NCBI GenBank assembly: GCA_947184155.2
Contig: CAMXCT020006212.1
Span: 261,001 to 325,000 of the forward strand
Origin: Cladocopium goreaui
Taxonomy: Eukaryota > Sar > Dinophyceae > Suessiales > Symbiodiniaceae
Reading direction: 5' to 3'
DNA length: 64,000 nucleotides
Shown here: positions 11,201 through 23,708 of the stretch, piece after piece
How positions within the stretch are numbered: position 1 is the stretch's first letter
Layout: every line of letters begins with the position of its first letter
The notes under the pieces: model-generated
Database searches by the model: none
What the model saw: the letters and a program-made list of their open reading frames with translations, nothing else
Told to the model about the DNA's origin: nothing
Made by a program: the position numbers and the translations under genes

Positions 11201-14200
11201 ATTGACCAACATCATCAACACACCACCAAATGAGCTTCCCAAAATTCCAAAGTGTCATAGAAAGTATAACTTGGCGTACACTGCATCGACAAGTGACTGC
11301 GCCATGGCCGATCACGATCAGACTGGTTTTCATTCAAGGGACTATGACGTCTTGCAATCGAAACTGAATGAAGAACAGCTTAGCAACAGACAGGTGATCA
11401 TTGTGACTCGAGGTCGACGATTCCAACGACATGCCATGAGGTCCAATCGTGCCACCCTTTCCATCAACTGTGAAGACATTTACGATCCTGATCAGGACGT
11501 AAGTCTCAGAGCTCATGTGGGTTGGCACCATAGGATCCTCGAGACGTTGAGCAAGGTGGACAAGTTCAACGAGCATCTCAATAGCATCTTGGAGTTCGTC
11601 ACCCAGCATCAGCAGGAAAGGATCTTGGTGGACCTGGAGTGCAAATCAGGCCGCCATAGATCGGTTGGTCAGGGCTTCGCAGCTTTCAGGTGCTTGAAGG
11701 CCTTGGGATACGACGTTGTCTTGATCCATTCGTCGTCTTGGATGTGGGGTGAAATGCGTTGTGGAGGAGTTTGCAACGACTGCAAGAATGTTGGGGCCAG
11801 TGTGGGACAGATCAGGCATCTGATCCCGAGGACACAGGCCGTGACGATGAGGCCTCGTGGCAGTGTAGCTGCCAGCCGTGCAGGCGTTGATGATGCTCCA
11901 GCCGATGGCGCTTCAGTGGAACATCCTACAACAGGTCAGCTCGAAGAGATCAGACGACTTGTGCAGGGTCTTGCATCTGACGTTGGGGGCCTGGCATCTG
12001 ATGTGGGACATCTTCGCTCTGAGCAGAGGAAGATAGTTGCTGAAAGGAGATCCAGGAGCCCATTGCGACGAAGGCGTCTTCCTACACCTCCATCACCACC
12101 AAGACGCAGACGAAGCCCGAGCTACAGTCGCAAGCTGCCCCCATGGAGACACCCAAGATCATCCAGAGGGAGGAGCTTGGGAAGAGATCGAAGTCCATCC
12201 TCGAGACCAGCTCCATCAAGGCCAATTTCTTCGAGACCTGCCCCAAGGAGTCCAGATCACCCGCCTCCACATATTTCAGATGTGCCTGGGACCGATGAAG
12301 GATCCCGATCGACATTGCCACGACGTTCCAGAGAGCCACCAAATGATCGCGATGAGCTTGAGCGATTGGTTCGCAACAACTTGGCATTGGATGGGCCGTT
12401 CGACAACAAGAACATTTCAGTGACATCATTGGACGGTGAACTTCTTAGTGAGGTTGTGTCCTTCTGCGTTCGTGAGGGAAATCGTGACCGACTCTTTTGG
12501 ATCTGTCGACCAGGAGTTGAAGACCCCCACAACAGTGGTGTCAGGATGAATGTCTTGATTCGAGATCACATCCGACCCAATCGAATCATCAAGGTTGCGA
12601 ACAGCATCAAGCATTGGAAACGATCTACATGGTGCCGACCTCGCAATGGAGGCGGTTGGGAGCTCATCGAAGACAATGTCGATGGCAATACAATGGTGCG
12701 TTTGGAGAACTCGTGGATTGACGTGGTCGTGTTTCACCACCCACCAGGGGTGTTCGATGACTCCGGGAGGGGAGCATACATGAGCGTTCACGTCAAGTTG
12801 ACCCCCAACAAGAAACTTCGGGACGTAAGGGATGATTTTGAAAAGTCTTTGAATCCAAAAGTTGAGATGAAATCCTCAGAACCCAAAAGGATGTATGCAG
12901 TGAAGTCGAAGCCCCAGCCAAAGGTCTTGACGCCCAAGTTGGAACAAGATGATTCCGATTCATATGAATATGACTATGAGTATTCTCCCACTGGTTTCAT
13001 GGCTGTGCGTTTTGATTCCAACGTTGATTTGACAGTCCATCCTGATGAGAGGAGGACCATGAGCAAGAAACACAGGAAGATGGTGTTGGAAGGTATCAAC
13101 AATCTCAACAACCATGACCGGGTAATGCAGTCCAGTCTTGGGATGCAGCCTCAAGTTTCCAATGGTACTTCAGGGGTTGCAGTCATCACGTCGCATCCGA
13201 CTCTTTTCCAGGATTTTTTCGAGCACACCTATGACGTTGGCATGAATGCTGCGTACTTGGACGGTGATGCTGAGCAACACGGTTGGAAAGACATGTTCGA
13301 AGGTTGCACATTGGTCATTGTTGCAATTGAATACAAGTCAGAACATTATCCACTGTGTCATGGGGATCTTGTATTTGAGTTGGAAAGACATGTTCGAAGG
13401 TTGCACATTGGTCATTGTTGCAATTGAATACAAGTCAGAACATTATCCACTGTGTCATGGGGATCTTGTATTTGAGTTGGAACAGTATTGTGATGCCACA
13501 GGGTGTAGGTTTCTCATTGTTGATGTCGCACACACTGAACGATGGGAATCATTCAAAACACCACAGATACCATACATCAATGAAGTTGGTCTTGCTTTTG
13601 TGTCAAATGATGATGAACTCATTCAAGGTTTTCAAGATTGGTCTATGTATCGACAATTGGATGACGTTTTGAATTGGGAGTTTTGTCAATGGATTCGTGA
13701 TTGGTCACTTGAACGTGAATTGGAGGAGCAGATGAGCGTTGCCTTTCCAGCAGAGATCATCGAAGAGGCTCAGGAACATGGTGGGAACTGGGATGCAGTC
13801 GATGGCCCAGAAGATGTTGCATTGCAGGATCCGGTTGAGGACCTGACACATGAAGAGACTCTTTTGGATGAAGTTGATATCCCTGGTTTGCCAGAGGATG
13901 AAACAGAAAGACGTAGGTCTTGGCGCAAACTTCCCCAGCGTGTCAGGATTGCTGTGCGTAGATTGCACAGGGCTTTTGGACATGTCCCCAAGTCGGTGAT
14001 GGTCAATTTGGTGCGTGCTGCAAAGGTGAGTAAGGAGTTTGTTGATGCAGTGAAGTTGCATAGATGTGAAACATGTGAGAAAACATCAGCAAAGAAACCC
14101 ACTCACAAAGTTACGCTTCCAAGTGATTATACATTCAACCATACTTTGGGGATTGATGTATTGGAGTTGACAGATGTAACTGGACAGAAGTATCAAGTTC

Positions 14201-17200
14201 TCAACATGGTTTGCATTGGTACTTGTTTTCAACAGGCTGAGGTTGTGAAGGTTGGAGCAGGTCAAGCTTCTTCGCGATCCTGTTTGGACGCACTCATTAA
14301 ACGTTGGTTCAGTTGGGCAGGACATCCTGTTGCTATCATGTGTGACCGTGGTTTGCACAATCGTGGTGTCTTACAACAATACATGGATGAACATAACATT
14401 CAAGTGCACCATGTGCCCCTTGAGAGCCCGGAATCATTGGGCCGAGTAGAGAGGCATGGTGGTTTGTTGAAAGCTCTTTTCAGGCGAGTGTGTACAGAAG
14501 TTGGGGCTTGTACCAAAGAACAGGTTGAGTCGTGCATCACACAGGTGCTCAGTGTGAAGAACGACTCCGCGCGTGTTGGAGGATTTTCTCCATCTCAGTG
14601 GGTGCTCGGTCGAGCTCCCCGTGGTGTAGCTTCACTCATGTCAGAGGAAGACCATGCACAACTCGGAGCCATCCAGGCCCGACATGACCCTTCATCAATT
14701 TTTGCATTACAACATTTGGCCAGGATTGAGGCACAAAAGGCTTTTGTTCATCTTGATTGTTCAAGAAGAGTTCAACGAGCGTTGACACGCAATGCCAGTG
14801 TGTTTGATCGTGAATTCAACATTGGTGACCTCGTCACTTTCAGACGAGACAATCAGCGAGGAGGAACGTCCTGGTCACCAACATGTCGTGTGATCGGACA
14901 CGAGAACCAGAAGAACATATGGTTACTGTGTGGTAACGTTCCAGTACTTGTAGCTTCTCACAACATACGCGTTGCTTCTCCTTCTGAAGCTCTTGCTCAA
15001 TCAGTGTTGAATGGTGAACCTGTGATTCCATACAAGATCATCAATGATACAGGTCAACAAGCGTTTCTTGATGCAAGACAATCAGATGAGGTTGAAGTTG
15101 TTCGTGATGGTCCAGGACAAGCAGATGATGTTGAGGTTGTCCATGAAGGCAATGTGGATTCAGCACTCCCTCCTATACCAGAAGTATCTGAAGATGAATG
15201 GGATATACGGCCCGGTTTCTTTGAAGAAGATGAGGAGGAGGAAGATACAGGTCCAATGGAAGAAGACATCTTTTCACAGAGTAGAACCCCAGAAAGAAGA
15301 GTTGAAAGACCACATCCAGGAGATGGAGATCATGAACGCAATGTGAGACCTCGAGTAGAGTCTCACCTACAACCTGAGTCGGAGAGAGGCTCATCACTTG
15401 TGCCATCTCGGAGAGACTCCTTTGTGCCTGATTCTACTCCAAGTGGCTCCGTTTTGGGACCACTATCCTCGCCGTCAGCATCATCTTGGCCATTACGAAG
15501 AGAACTTTTGAATGACTTACCACATCAATTGCGAACACATCTTGAAAGAGCTCGTGAGAGAGACTCAGAACGAAGTCCTGAAGAACAACAAGAAGCACGA
15601 GCATTGTTTGCATCATTTTTGTCCCAGGAAGTTGAAGTCCCTGAGGACGAAGAGCAAGGTAAGAAAGTGTTGAAATCAATCCACTATGAATCAGCGTCAC
15701 CTGATGTACAGAAGAACATCATGGATGCCAGAACCAAGGAGTGGAGCAAGTTCCTTGAGTTCGCTGCTGTTGTTGAAATCTCAAAAGAAGATGCTGAGAG
15801 GTTGATTGCTGAAGGACATCAATGTATTCCTAGCAAGTGGGTTGATGTTGACAAGAATCAGTTCATGAAAGGAAGATCAGATCAAGAATATGTGCCAAAG
15901 TTCAAGAGCCGGTTGGTATCATGCGGCAATTTCGAAGTCAGTGAAGGTTTGAGATCAGACAGTTCTACAGCAGATACGGAAGCTCACAACATTCTTTGCT
16001 GTTGGGCGGCGATCCAGGGCGCACAATTGCACAGTGCGGACGTCGCATCCGCATATTTCCAAGGTCGTCCTCTTGATAGAGTTCTCATTATGAGACAACC
16101 CCGAGGAGGTCTCCCGGGAGTTGATCCAGAGGTGTTTTTCCTTGTGCGGGTGCCTATATATGGATTGACTGACAGCGGTCGAGGTTTTTGGTTGAGGTTG
16201 GACGGAGATGCCCGATCCAGTGGCTTGAAACAATCCAAGTTTTACCCAGGATTGTATTTCCTTCCAGGAACCGACAAAGATTGCGTTGCACTTATGGCGA
16301 CACATGTGGATGACATCTTGTACGCATACATTCCTGAGGGAAAGTCAGTGATCGACAGCTTCTTGGAGAAGTTCAACTTGGGATCAAGTGAATCAAATTC
16401 GTTTCGCTATTGTGGCAAGCAATTTGAGCGTACTGCAGATGGAACAATCACACAAGACACTTGCGACAACACCCGTCGCATCAAGCCGATCAAGATCGCG
16501 CCAGGAAGATCAGCGTCCGAGCCGTTGGGTAAGGATGATGTGACCCGATTACGGTCTGTAACGGGATCATTGGCATGGGTGGCAAGACAGACTAGACCCG
16601 ATTTGGGTTATCGTGTGAGCCGCCTACAGTCCAGTATTTCTGGAGCGACAGTTGCTATTTTGCACGACGCAAATGCCGTAGTACAGCTGGCACAACAAAG
16701 CATTGAGAACAAGCTCATTTTTCCAGGTGGACATCTAACCTGGGGAGAGGTTGGTATCATTACAGTAACAGATGCTTCATTTTCAAACGAGAAGAACTAC
16801 AAATCACAACAAGGACGTTTCCATTTTCTTGGAGACATCAATGAGATCAAAGACCCCAAGACTACATCCTACAGGGTGATGCCATTGGGATTTGCATCAA
16901 ATACAATTCGGCGAGTATGCCGCAGCACTCTTCAATGCGAGGCTTATTCACTGCAGGCTGGACAAGAGAGCGGTGACAAGCTACGTGGAGCATTGGCCGA
17001 ACTGATGGGCCAACTTGACTCGATGAAAACATGGTTGGATGACAGCCGCAGCTGTATTCCACAACTGATGCTTTCAGACTGCAGGTCTCTAACAGACCAT
17101 CTTGCGAATGAGGTACTCGGCAGGGTCGCAGACAAACGACTCGGCATTGAGTTGCGGTCGATTCATGAGTCACTTTGGCAAGACGGCCGGAGGACCTGGG

Positions 17201-17343
17201 ATATGCATCATGGCGGAGGAGACGTTGTTACCTGGATTGCTACAGGGACTATGGTCTCGGATGCTCTGACCAAGAGCATGCGCCCGGACCTCATTATCCG
17301 CGTCTTGAAGGAGTGCATTTATCGTGTACAGAAGAAGCCTTAG
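8295..17343 (+). CDS. copia gag-pol coding region (fossil/young element; nearly whole)
   Basis: Parts in order: gag-like region from 8295, with Gly/Lys/Ser-rich stretches and a CCHC knuckle near 9610 (CLRCGVIGHWAGDPEC); two CxxC-rich segments near 10190 and 10315; a retropepsin-type site near 10815 (LDEGCNSTCH); a domain at about 11350-11790 resembling the RapZ C-terminal fold (ECKSGRHRSVG); an Arg/Ser/Pro-rich stretch at about 12030-12300; an integrase with HHCC near 13955-14080 and D, D, E residues near 14150, 14340 and 14430; reverse transcriptase from about 15820 with the HVDDIL active site near 16305; and RNase H from about 16765 (TDASFSNEKN). Integrase precedes reverse transcriptase, which defines Ty1/copia. 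The RapZ-like and SR-like segments are not standard copia parts. The region looks nearly whole, with about one break. Confidence 0.9.
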
Positions 17344-17391
17344 AGCCAACTTTTTCACTAGCATCATGTGATCCTTGAAGAACAGGTTGAG

Positions 17392-17532
17392 TGTGAGTTT
17401 GACCTGTCTAATGTATATTTTGTATAGCCAAGTGATCACATGCCCCCGTTGACATTTGGCTTTAGGGCCCTTGAGTCATACCGCGCTGCCGTGGTAAAAG
17501 TTGGGCATTTGACGATCCCGTTTCCAATTCAT
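17392..17532 (+). repeat. 3' LTR of the copia element
   Basis: This 141-bp copy matches the 5' LTR with no difference that I can see, then runs into the ACCAT target duplication and the right arm of the interrupted family C element. Confidence 0.92.
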
Positions 17533-17611
17533 ACCATTTTTAATGGGAAAATCCACTATAAATAGCCATTTTCCATTGCTATGTTAGTTCACCAGAGGGT
17601 AAGTCCTGCAG

Positions 17612-17686
17612 GCGGAGGAAACTGGGTTGGTCTTGGAATGCCAGGATTTTCGCCCCAGCGCTGAACCTTGCCGACTGTCCGGGAGA
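17612..17686 (+). CDS. Exon-like island just after the copia/family C insertion
   Basis: An acceptor CTGCAG|G, 10 bp beyond the family C right terminus, opens the frame AEETGLVLECQDFRPSAEPC and RLSGR. It would be the next exon after 7571-7651, meaning the copia element sits in an intron. Confidence 0.45.
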
Positions 17687-18261
17687 TAGACCCGAAAAAA
17701 TGGGATCATCTGGAGACAAGCCCATATGGATGTGGGTCAAAATGGAAGACCTAGGGGACCACAGATGTTAGTCTAGTTTAGTATTAACCATCCAATTATT
17801 GGGGTACCTAATTTTGACCCATACCCATATGTTGAACATTGCAAAAAAATGGTAACATAATATATACATAATGGTTCATGTCGGATGTATGATGAATACT
17901 GAATGAATACTCAATTCTTAGTCAGAATTTACTCAACTCTTCAACTATTCCAGGATGTTCATGGGATTTTCTGGGGATGTCTTCTTTTCCCATTGGTTTG
18001 AAACCAACGGGACGAAGTGACAGAAGTTTTCTCATGTCGTCTGAAAAGTACCAGGGTACCCTGTGAAGAAACATACCCAGTAGATCCTCGTGGTCCCATG
18101 GTTGGCCCTGTGTTTTCAGTAGAGCACTTCGTACATCACAGGTTTTCAATGGTGGCTACTCTGAATCACTTAAATCAACTGTATGTATATGCATATTATA
18201 AATATTTCTTATATTATAAATTATAGATCTGCATATAAATGAATCCTCAATTCACCCAACT

Positions 18262-18440
18262 GTTTTTGATGGTTGTTCATCCACCGGCCCAAAAACACGC
18301 CTCCTTTTGTCTCGCTCAGGAGACCCCACTGATGTTGCAGTCGCTCCAGCGAACGGTGAACGTCACCTTGCAGGGAGGTGCGATGTTGATGGACAAGGGA
18401 CACCAGGGGCCGCTATGTGTGAAGGATAAGGCAAAATCCT
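18262..18440 (+). CDS. Exon-like island, unknown protein
   Basis: Two + frames are open across this GC-rich stretch. One reads VVHPPAQKHASFCLAQETPL and later TVNVTLQGGAML; the other reads RSGDPTDVAVAPANGERHLA. The frame is undecided. Confidence 0.4.
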
Positions 18441-18615
18441 GCCGTAGCTGGACATCGGGAGTTACTAATGTTACTATGAAAATAGATGATGATATCAAAA
18501 TGTCTCCAGAGTTTATGAATGAAAATGAATGTTCATGTCTCCCGAGTTTGGGCAAACAAATCCTTAAACCTCTCAGTTTCCCGTCGATTTCCATCGAATT
18601 TTCACCACTTGCCAG

Positions 18616-18722
18616 GAACAGAGGAGGGGGACAACATGCTTTACATGTTTTTACTGAATGTCCTCACTCCTGCCCAAGAACCACTCTATGACGCATGGCT
18701 GCAGCAAACTCTGCAGAAATAA
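18616..18722 (+). CDS. Probable terminal exon, unknown protein
   Basis: An acceptor GCCAG|G is followed by an open frame with TEEGDNMLYMFLLNVL, AQEPLYDAWLQQTLQK and a TAA stop. The run to a stop without a clear donor suggests the end of a gene. Confidence 0.5.
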
Positions 18723-19577
18723 AAAGTGAAATTTCATCCCCCAGGCCCAAAGCCTCAATATTATCCGAAGGAAATTCGACGCTGCTGTGATCCTATCCCC
18801 CCAAATTTGAATAATTTCACTAGAAATCACAGTTTAGTATTGGATCTATTCGTGAGTCTATTCATGTTGGGGTCCTTCATTAATTAGCCTGTATTTGATA
18901 TAAGCAGGATGGCAGTACAGTAGATGTCAAAGTAACATCATCCTGATACTCATGTGAATCTTGTAAATAGGTTTAACTGAAAACAGGGCACTGCATTCCA
19001 TCCCACGATTTATCATCGTAATCCGCAGTACAATTGCCATGGATTTGAGGCAATTGCCGGTTCTTAGGGACAAACCCGAAATCATCCCCATCACATATCC
19101 CCATGATATCCCAATTATCCACAAAATTAATGGCTTCCTGTAGATTTTCCCTGGGAATTCCGTACTTTTGGAAGTACTTTTGGACCCCAGTCAGCTTGTC
19201 AACGAAGAATTGTTGATTCTATCCCCATGAAACATCATGAAAATCCGTATTTTTTTCACCAACATTGGCCTTGCGGGACAATCTTATGCTCCCATGCCTA
19301 AGGAAAGACCCTGAATCATGCCCATAGTGTTGGTTTATCCCAGAAAGATCCCACGAAATATCATGAAGGTGAAATCCCATCAGTCGGAGAGATTTTCTCA
19401 TAAGGATTTGACTGAAAATAGGCTACACCATGGTACACCCAAATCCACTGGTTGATCATCATTATTTCATATGATTTCACTAAGATTGCCATTGGTATCC
19501 TCCATTTCCAGCCATCGTTTCCTAAGTCATGGGGGTACCCCCAAATCATGCAAGTCATTAGACCATTTTAGTATTGA

Positions 19578-19701
19578 CAGGGGTTGGTAAATGTCCTGTT
19601 TGGGGAATTTTGAACATCACTTTCAAGTATTTGTTGGTGATTATATCAATTATATCCCCAATATTTGGGTGATGTTCAATTAGAACATTTACCAACCCCT
19701 G
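19578..19701. mobile_element. Inverted-repeat element (family G)
   Basis: CAGGGGTTGGTAAATGT and ACATTTACCAACCCCTG are exact inverse ends; inner GAACATCAC and GTGATGTTC also pair. Confidence 0.7.
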
Positions 19702-19752
19702 ATTGAAACCAATGGTTTTGGGGATTGAAACGATCCCCAGGATCCATGGCAG

Positions 19753-19817
19753 CTACGAGTGCTGGACACGGCTTTCTACGTGGTCGATGCAGCCTTGAAC
19801 ATTCCACAGCCAGGCCC
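19753..19817 (+). CDS. Exon-like island, unknown protein
   Basis: After GGCAG the frame reads LRVLDTAFYVVDAALNIPQP. A GC-type donor follows. It sits between a hairpin element (19578-19701) and a family B element. Confidence 0.45.
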
Positions 19818-19893
19818 ACCATGAAATGCAGACCGTGCTGGGGCCAATTCCAATGAAGCTTTTTTCATGGGGATATCATGAGACACCATATGA

Positions 19894-19998
19894 CTGGTTG
19901 GTGGTTTGGAACATTTTTTTTGTTTTTCCATAATATATGGGATGTCATCCTTCCCATTCGCTGATATTTTTCAACATGGTTAAGTCACCACCAACCAG
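19894..19998. mobile_element. Family B inverted-repeat element
   Basis: It has CTGGTTGGTGG and CCACCAACCAG ends, with a diverged centre (TATGGGAT, GCTGATATTTTTCAA). Confidence 0.75.
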
Positions 19999-20239
19999 AT
20001 GAGGATATAACCAACAGTGATATGGCTTTGGACCTGGGAATACCCATTCGAAATTCGTGTTTTTTTCATGATTTGATGGCAACCACTTGTGCTTAAATGC
20101 CCCACACCTACATACTGTATGTAAACGTTTACAATTATTTACATAAATAGATAGTTTTTGCAATTTCTGGTAGAATCAAATCGAGGATAGTGTTTCTGAT
20201 CATGGACTACATCCTGTTGAATGCCTAGCCACGCCCTGC

Positions 20240-20361
20240 GTTGGTCCCGTTGGTGTTTGGGTTTTCCACGCCAGGTTTCGTCCCTGACTTGGAAATGGGA
20301 AATCCATCGCTGAGTTGGTTGGAACCACCACAGATGGGGGAGGCCTGCCCTGAATTTGGTG
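20240..20361 (+). CDS. Exon-like island, unknown protein
   Basis: An open frame reads LVPLVFGFSTPGFVPDLEMG, NPSLSWLEPPQMG and ACPEFGG. It is bounded by AT-rich DNA. Boundaries are approximate, and the - strand is open too. Confidence 0.4.
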
Positions 20362-20540
20362 GACGGTTCTGAGATGGTTCAGATTGACCAAACCTGCGAA
20401 ACCTGGAAGAAACTTGAGCCATATGAAAGCAGGATTCTTGGAATACGAATATATATATATAATACATATATATGTGCTCTATGGTGTGTGGATTAACCTG
20501 ACGAAAAAGTTGGTTGCACTATTCAGATCCACATTGGAAT

Positions 20541-20560
20541 CTCCCTCTCTCTCTCTCTCT
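20541..20560. repeat. (CT)n microsatellite
   Basis: An uninterrupted run of CT repeats. Confidence 0.85.
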
Positions 20561-20799
20561 CCCCTCGCTGGATCACTTTGAGTGACAGGGACAGGTCCAT
20601 TTCGAATGCATTCAGCCCCAGAATTCAAACCATTACCCCATAGTTTGTGGCTGAATTCCCCATTACCACCGATTTGGAGGTGTCCAATCCATGGGGGTAC
20701 CCCTAAGTCATCCATTTTATTTTTGGATTTTCCAACAGAAAAACCATCCAGCAAGCTTGACGTACCCCCATGACCATGGAAACCACCAAGATGATGACG

Positions 20800-20884
20800 G
20801 CTATAGAAAATCACCATTTTGAATAGGCAAATCAACTATAAATGGGGTATGTTCAATAGCAAACTGTTAAATTGCCAGAGGGTA
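20800..20884. mobile_element. Partial family C element
   Basis: The right side is recognisable (AATTGCCAGAGGGTA). The left arm is reduced to AAAATCACCATTTT. Confidence 0.45.
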
Positions 20885-21246
20885 TATCACCACGAAAAAA
20901 AACACATCCCAGGAATATCCCATTAATATTCCCATTGATAGTCTCATTATGTACCACCATGATAATCCCGTTGTAGCTATATTAAATTACTATCTATCAG
21001 GTAGATAAACATATCTATATAGTGATAGATATTCCCATTGATTTCCATGTTATTCCCATTGATGTCCCATCTATGATAGATAAACCACCATGATAGATAC
21101 TACCCATAATTAATGTAGATAATTACTAAATACCCATAATCATTGTATATACAGTAGTCCTATTAATATTCAGTCCATCTATGATAGATAACCCACTATT
21201 CCCATGGTATTCCCATTGAACAATGGGAATTTCAGGATCCTAAAAT

Positions 21247-21345
21247 GGAGGTACGTAAACGTACCATATTTCTGGCCATATTTTCTGGGGATATTCCCTG
21301 AAATTTAGGCCTGAAAAATAGGCCTTATATATGGTAGGTACCTCC
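21247..21345. mobile_element. Inverted-repeat element (family H)
   Basis: GGAGGTACGTA and TGGTAGGTACCTCC ends, with ACCATAT and ATATGGT inner pairs. Confidence 0.6.
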
Positions 21346-21532
21346 AATCAATCGGTTCCTATGCTACCCAACACCAACACCACGCGAGCTGTCGCCAGGT
21401 CTCCAACGTCCAGATCGAGGTGTCGTTCCTTCGCCGTGTGAAGCTGGGTCGGAGAGTTGTCATCGTCGTGTTGTTCTTTTTGGTCACCCAAGAATAGCTT
21501 GTTAAGTTTGTTTAACTTGTTTCTAAGTGTGT

Positions 21533-21839
21533 GTATATATATATATATACACACTCTCTCTACAACTAATCTATCTATCCATCTATCTATCCATCTATCT
21601 ATCTATCCATCGATTGATCTATCTAACCTAATCTAAATCTACATCTACATCTAAATCTAAATCTACATCTAATCTAATCTAATCTAATTATCTATCTATC
21701 TATCCATCCTATCTATCCATCCTATCTATCTATCTATCGATCCATCCATCCATCCATCCATCCATCCTATCCATCCATCCATCCTATCTATTTATCTTTC
21801 TATTTATCTTTCTATTTATCCTATCTATCTATCTATCTG

Positions 21840-21870
<31 letters not shown>

Positions 21871-22015
21871 CTCTATCTCTCTATCTCTCTCTCTCTATCT
21901 CTATATATATATATATGTATATATGTGTATATTGATATATATTAGTATATATAGACACGCACTATCGATATCTATATCTATATCTCTATATCTCCATATA
22001 TATATATATATAAAT
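21533..22015. repeat. Compound microsatellite (TCTA/TCCA/TA)
   Basis: A (TA)n tract, then TCTA and TCCA tetramers with ATCTAA variants, then CT- and TA-rich ends. Intron or intergenic; not coding. Confidence 0.9.
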
Positions 22016-22183
22016 ACACAAAACTGTATCTGTATGATAGTTTGTCTTCAACAATGTGTGTACAGCGGTGAGGTCTCAGGCTGAGTTCTCAGGGCTGCAA
22101 ATGGAATCTCCGGCGGATTTGTTTTACATATAGTCGAAAAAACAAACAAACCAAATAATGTTATGGAGCCTTAAAATAAACAG

Positions 22184-22446
22184 ATCAACAGCAGATAGCA
22201 GCAGCACCTACAACAAGAAAACGAAGTGGAAAATCAAAGAACACGTTCAAATCAAATCCAAGAAAACATGTTTTCCAGAATCAAAAAATCCAAGCAACCG
22301 TCCAAGCCTTGAGGAAAGATGTGAAGGCCGTCTTGGTATCGCTACCAGAGAAGTACCGTCACGATATCCAGCACAAGAACCAGTTACTTCGTATCGCAGC
22401 AGAGAAGGGCAAGCAATGGGAGGATTTCAATGTGGACGGCATACTT
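22184..22446 (+). CDS. Exon, basic and helical protein segment, unknown family
   Basis: A frame starting after AAACAG reads a Lys/Arg-rich part (RKRSGKSKNTFKS), then VQALRKDVKAVLVSLPEKYR, HDIQHKNQLLRIAAEKGKQW and EDFN. It is one of the most protein-like stretches in the left domain. A GTGGAC donor after EDFN is possible; otherwise it reaches a stop at 22459. Confidence 0.55.
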
Positions 22447-22871
22447 GGGGAACAACTATAAGTTAATTATAAACAATAGTGGTGTTTTAGGCAGCACAAT
22501 TTTTTGGATGCAATTGATAGATGATGGTTGATTGGTGACTACATGTTGACGTGCATTCCAGTTTGTATCTGGGTAATAAGAAACATATTACAACCCAGTT
22601 ATACAGCGTATATCTTGAATTCGGTGTTTATAAACCACTTACTAGTCGGGAGGCACATCCAAGTATGATGTTGTGGATACCCTTGTTGCTACTTTAAACG
22701 ATATGCATTGTGATTCTAATTTGGTTTCCCATCGACTCATTTGTTCTCATAGGAATTGATTCACAAGTTTTGCAATCCCCCAAGAGAGAATCAAATAATA
22801 ATTTGCCATTTGCTAGAGATTTTCTTTTTTTTTTTGATGGGATTATGCAGATTACTAATTTGTGGACGAGG

Positions 22872-23016
22872 CTGTTAGTTTTCTGCCGAGGCTGCGAAAT
22901 GTGAACAAGCTGTTCCCGCTGACCATCGATGAGGAGTGGCGAATCTTTGATAATTTGAGGCGGGCAGAGACGTTTTTCCACTTCACTTTGTGCCCGGTTT
23001 GTGGAAAGCAAGGCGA
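22872..23016 (+). CDS. Exon with a CPxCG metal-binding-like motif, unknown family
   Basis: The frame reads LPRLRNVNKLFPLTIDEEWR, then IFDNLRRAETFFHF and TLCPVCGKQG. The CPxCG pair could bind zinc with another pair elsewhere. A GC donor after KQ is possible. It probably belongs with the exon at 22184-22446. Confidence 0.55.
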
Positions 23017-23198
23017 GGATATGATGATATGGATATGAAAATATATGAAAATACATGAACATATATGAAAATGTTTGGAAGTTGCTACAGTGCACAATCA
23101 CAGATACAGAGATGTCATGTTTCTTCTTTGAGTTTTCGCAATCCCGGGAAAACTTTGATCAAGATTTTGACAGATTCACCAACAAGTATCAAACATTA

Positions 23199-23249
23199 AC
23201 CACCATTAACAGTTATTAACCACCATTAACCACCATTAACCACCATTAA
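23199..23249. repeat. Decamer minisatellite TTAACCACCA
   Basis: About five tandem copies, the first slightly changed, close to an exon-like stretch. Confidence 0.75.
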
Positions 23250-23432
23250 CATCCAAGCTGTCGTTTCACCTTGCGAGCCTTGAACAGGCACATCAAGGTT
23301 CTAGTGGAGGTGACCGAAAGCCACCTGGATGGAGACACATAAACACCCGGGGATGGGATCAGATGGACGCATAGCCATAGCCTACTTAGGGGTGTAGTTC
23401 CAGTTATAGGATGTTAGAAGTGGAATTAAGTA

Positions 23433-23632
23433 TACATATATATATATATATTATTTTATTATATTATATTATAGTATATTACATTATATTACATTATATG
23501 TACATATATTTATATTTACATATATGTACATCTAAATATGTACATATATAATTACAGATGTATATACATATATATATATATATATATGTACATATATATA
23601 TATACATGTACATATACATATATATATATATA
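23433..23632. repeat. (TA)-rich tract
   Basis: About 200 bp of TA, TATG and TACA repeats; no gene. Confidence 0.85.
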
Positions 23633-23708
23633 TACATCACTTAACTATACTTATAGGATCTTTTAGGGGCCCCATCCCAATGTCTTCCAGGTTTTTTTTT
23701 GGAATCCC

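Larger units (their letters stand above)
7957..17532 (+). mobile_element. Ty1/copia LTR retrotransposon, young, nested in a family C inverted-repeat element
   Basis: The element is about 9.6 kb. It has identical 141-bp direct terminal repeats, a likely primer-binding site just inside the 5' repeat (GGTAGCGGAGC, resembling the initiator-Met tRNA type site of plant copia elements), and a gag-pol region in copia order (protease, integrase, reverse transcriptase, RNase H). The 5-bp sequence ACCAT flanks both ends (7952-7956 and 17533-17537), as expected for a target duplication. Identical LTRs mean a recent insertion. The coding region looks nearly whole, with about one break. Its internal region is long for copia because of additional domains before the integrase. 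It interrupts a family C element whose arms are at 7917-7956 and 17533-17601. Confidence 0.93.
7917..17601. mobile_element. Family C element split by the copia insertion
   Basis: The left part, 7917-7956 (ACCCTCTGGTGAACTAACAT), and the right part, 17538-17601 (ATGTTAGTTCACCAGAGGGT), are the two arms of one element, separated by the copia element and its ACCAT duplication. Confidence 0.85.

Noticed and set aside
8295-17343. Many short frames on both strands inside the copia element
   Set aside because: They are shadows of the gag-pol frames.
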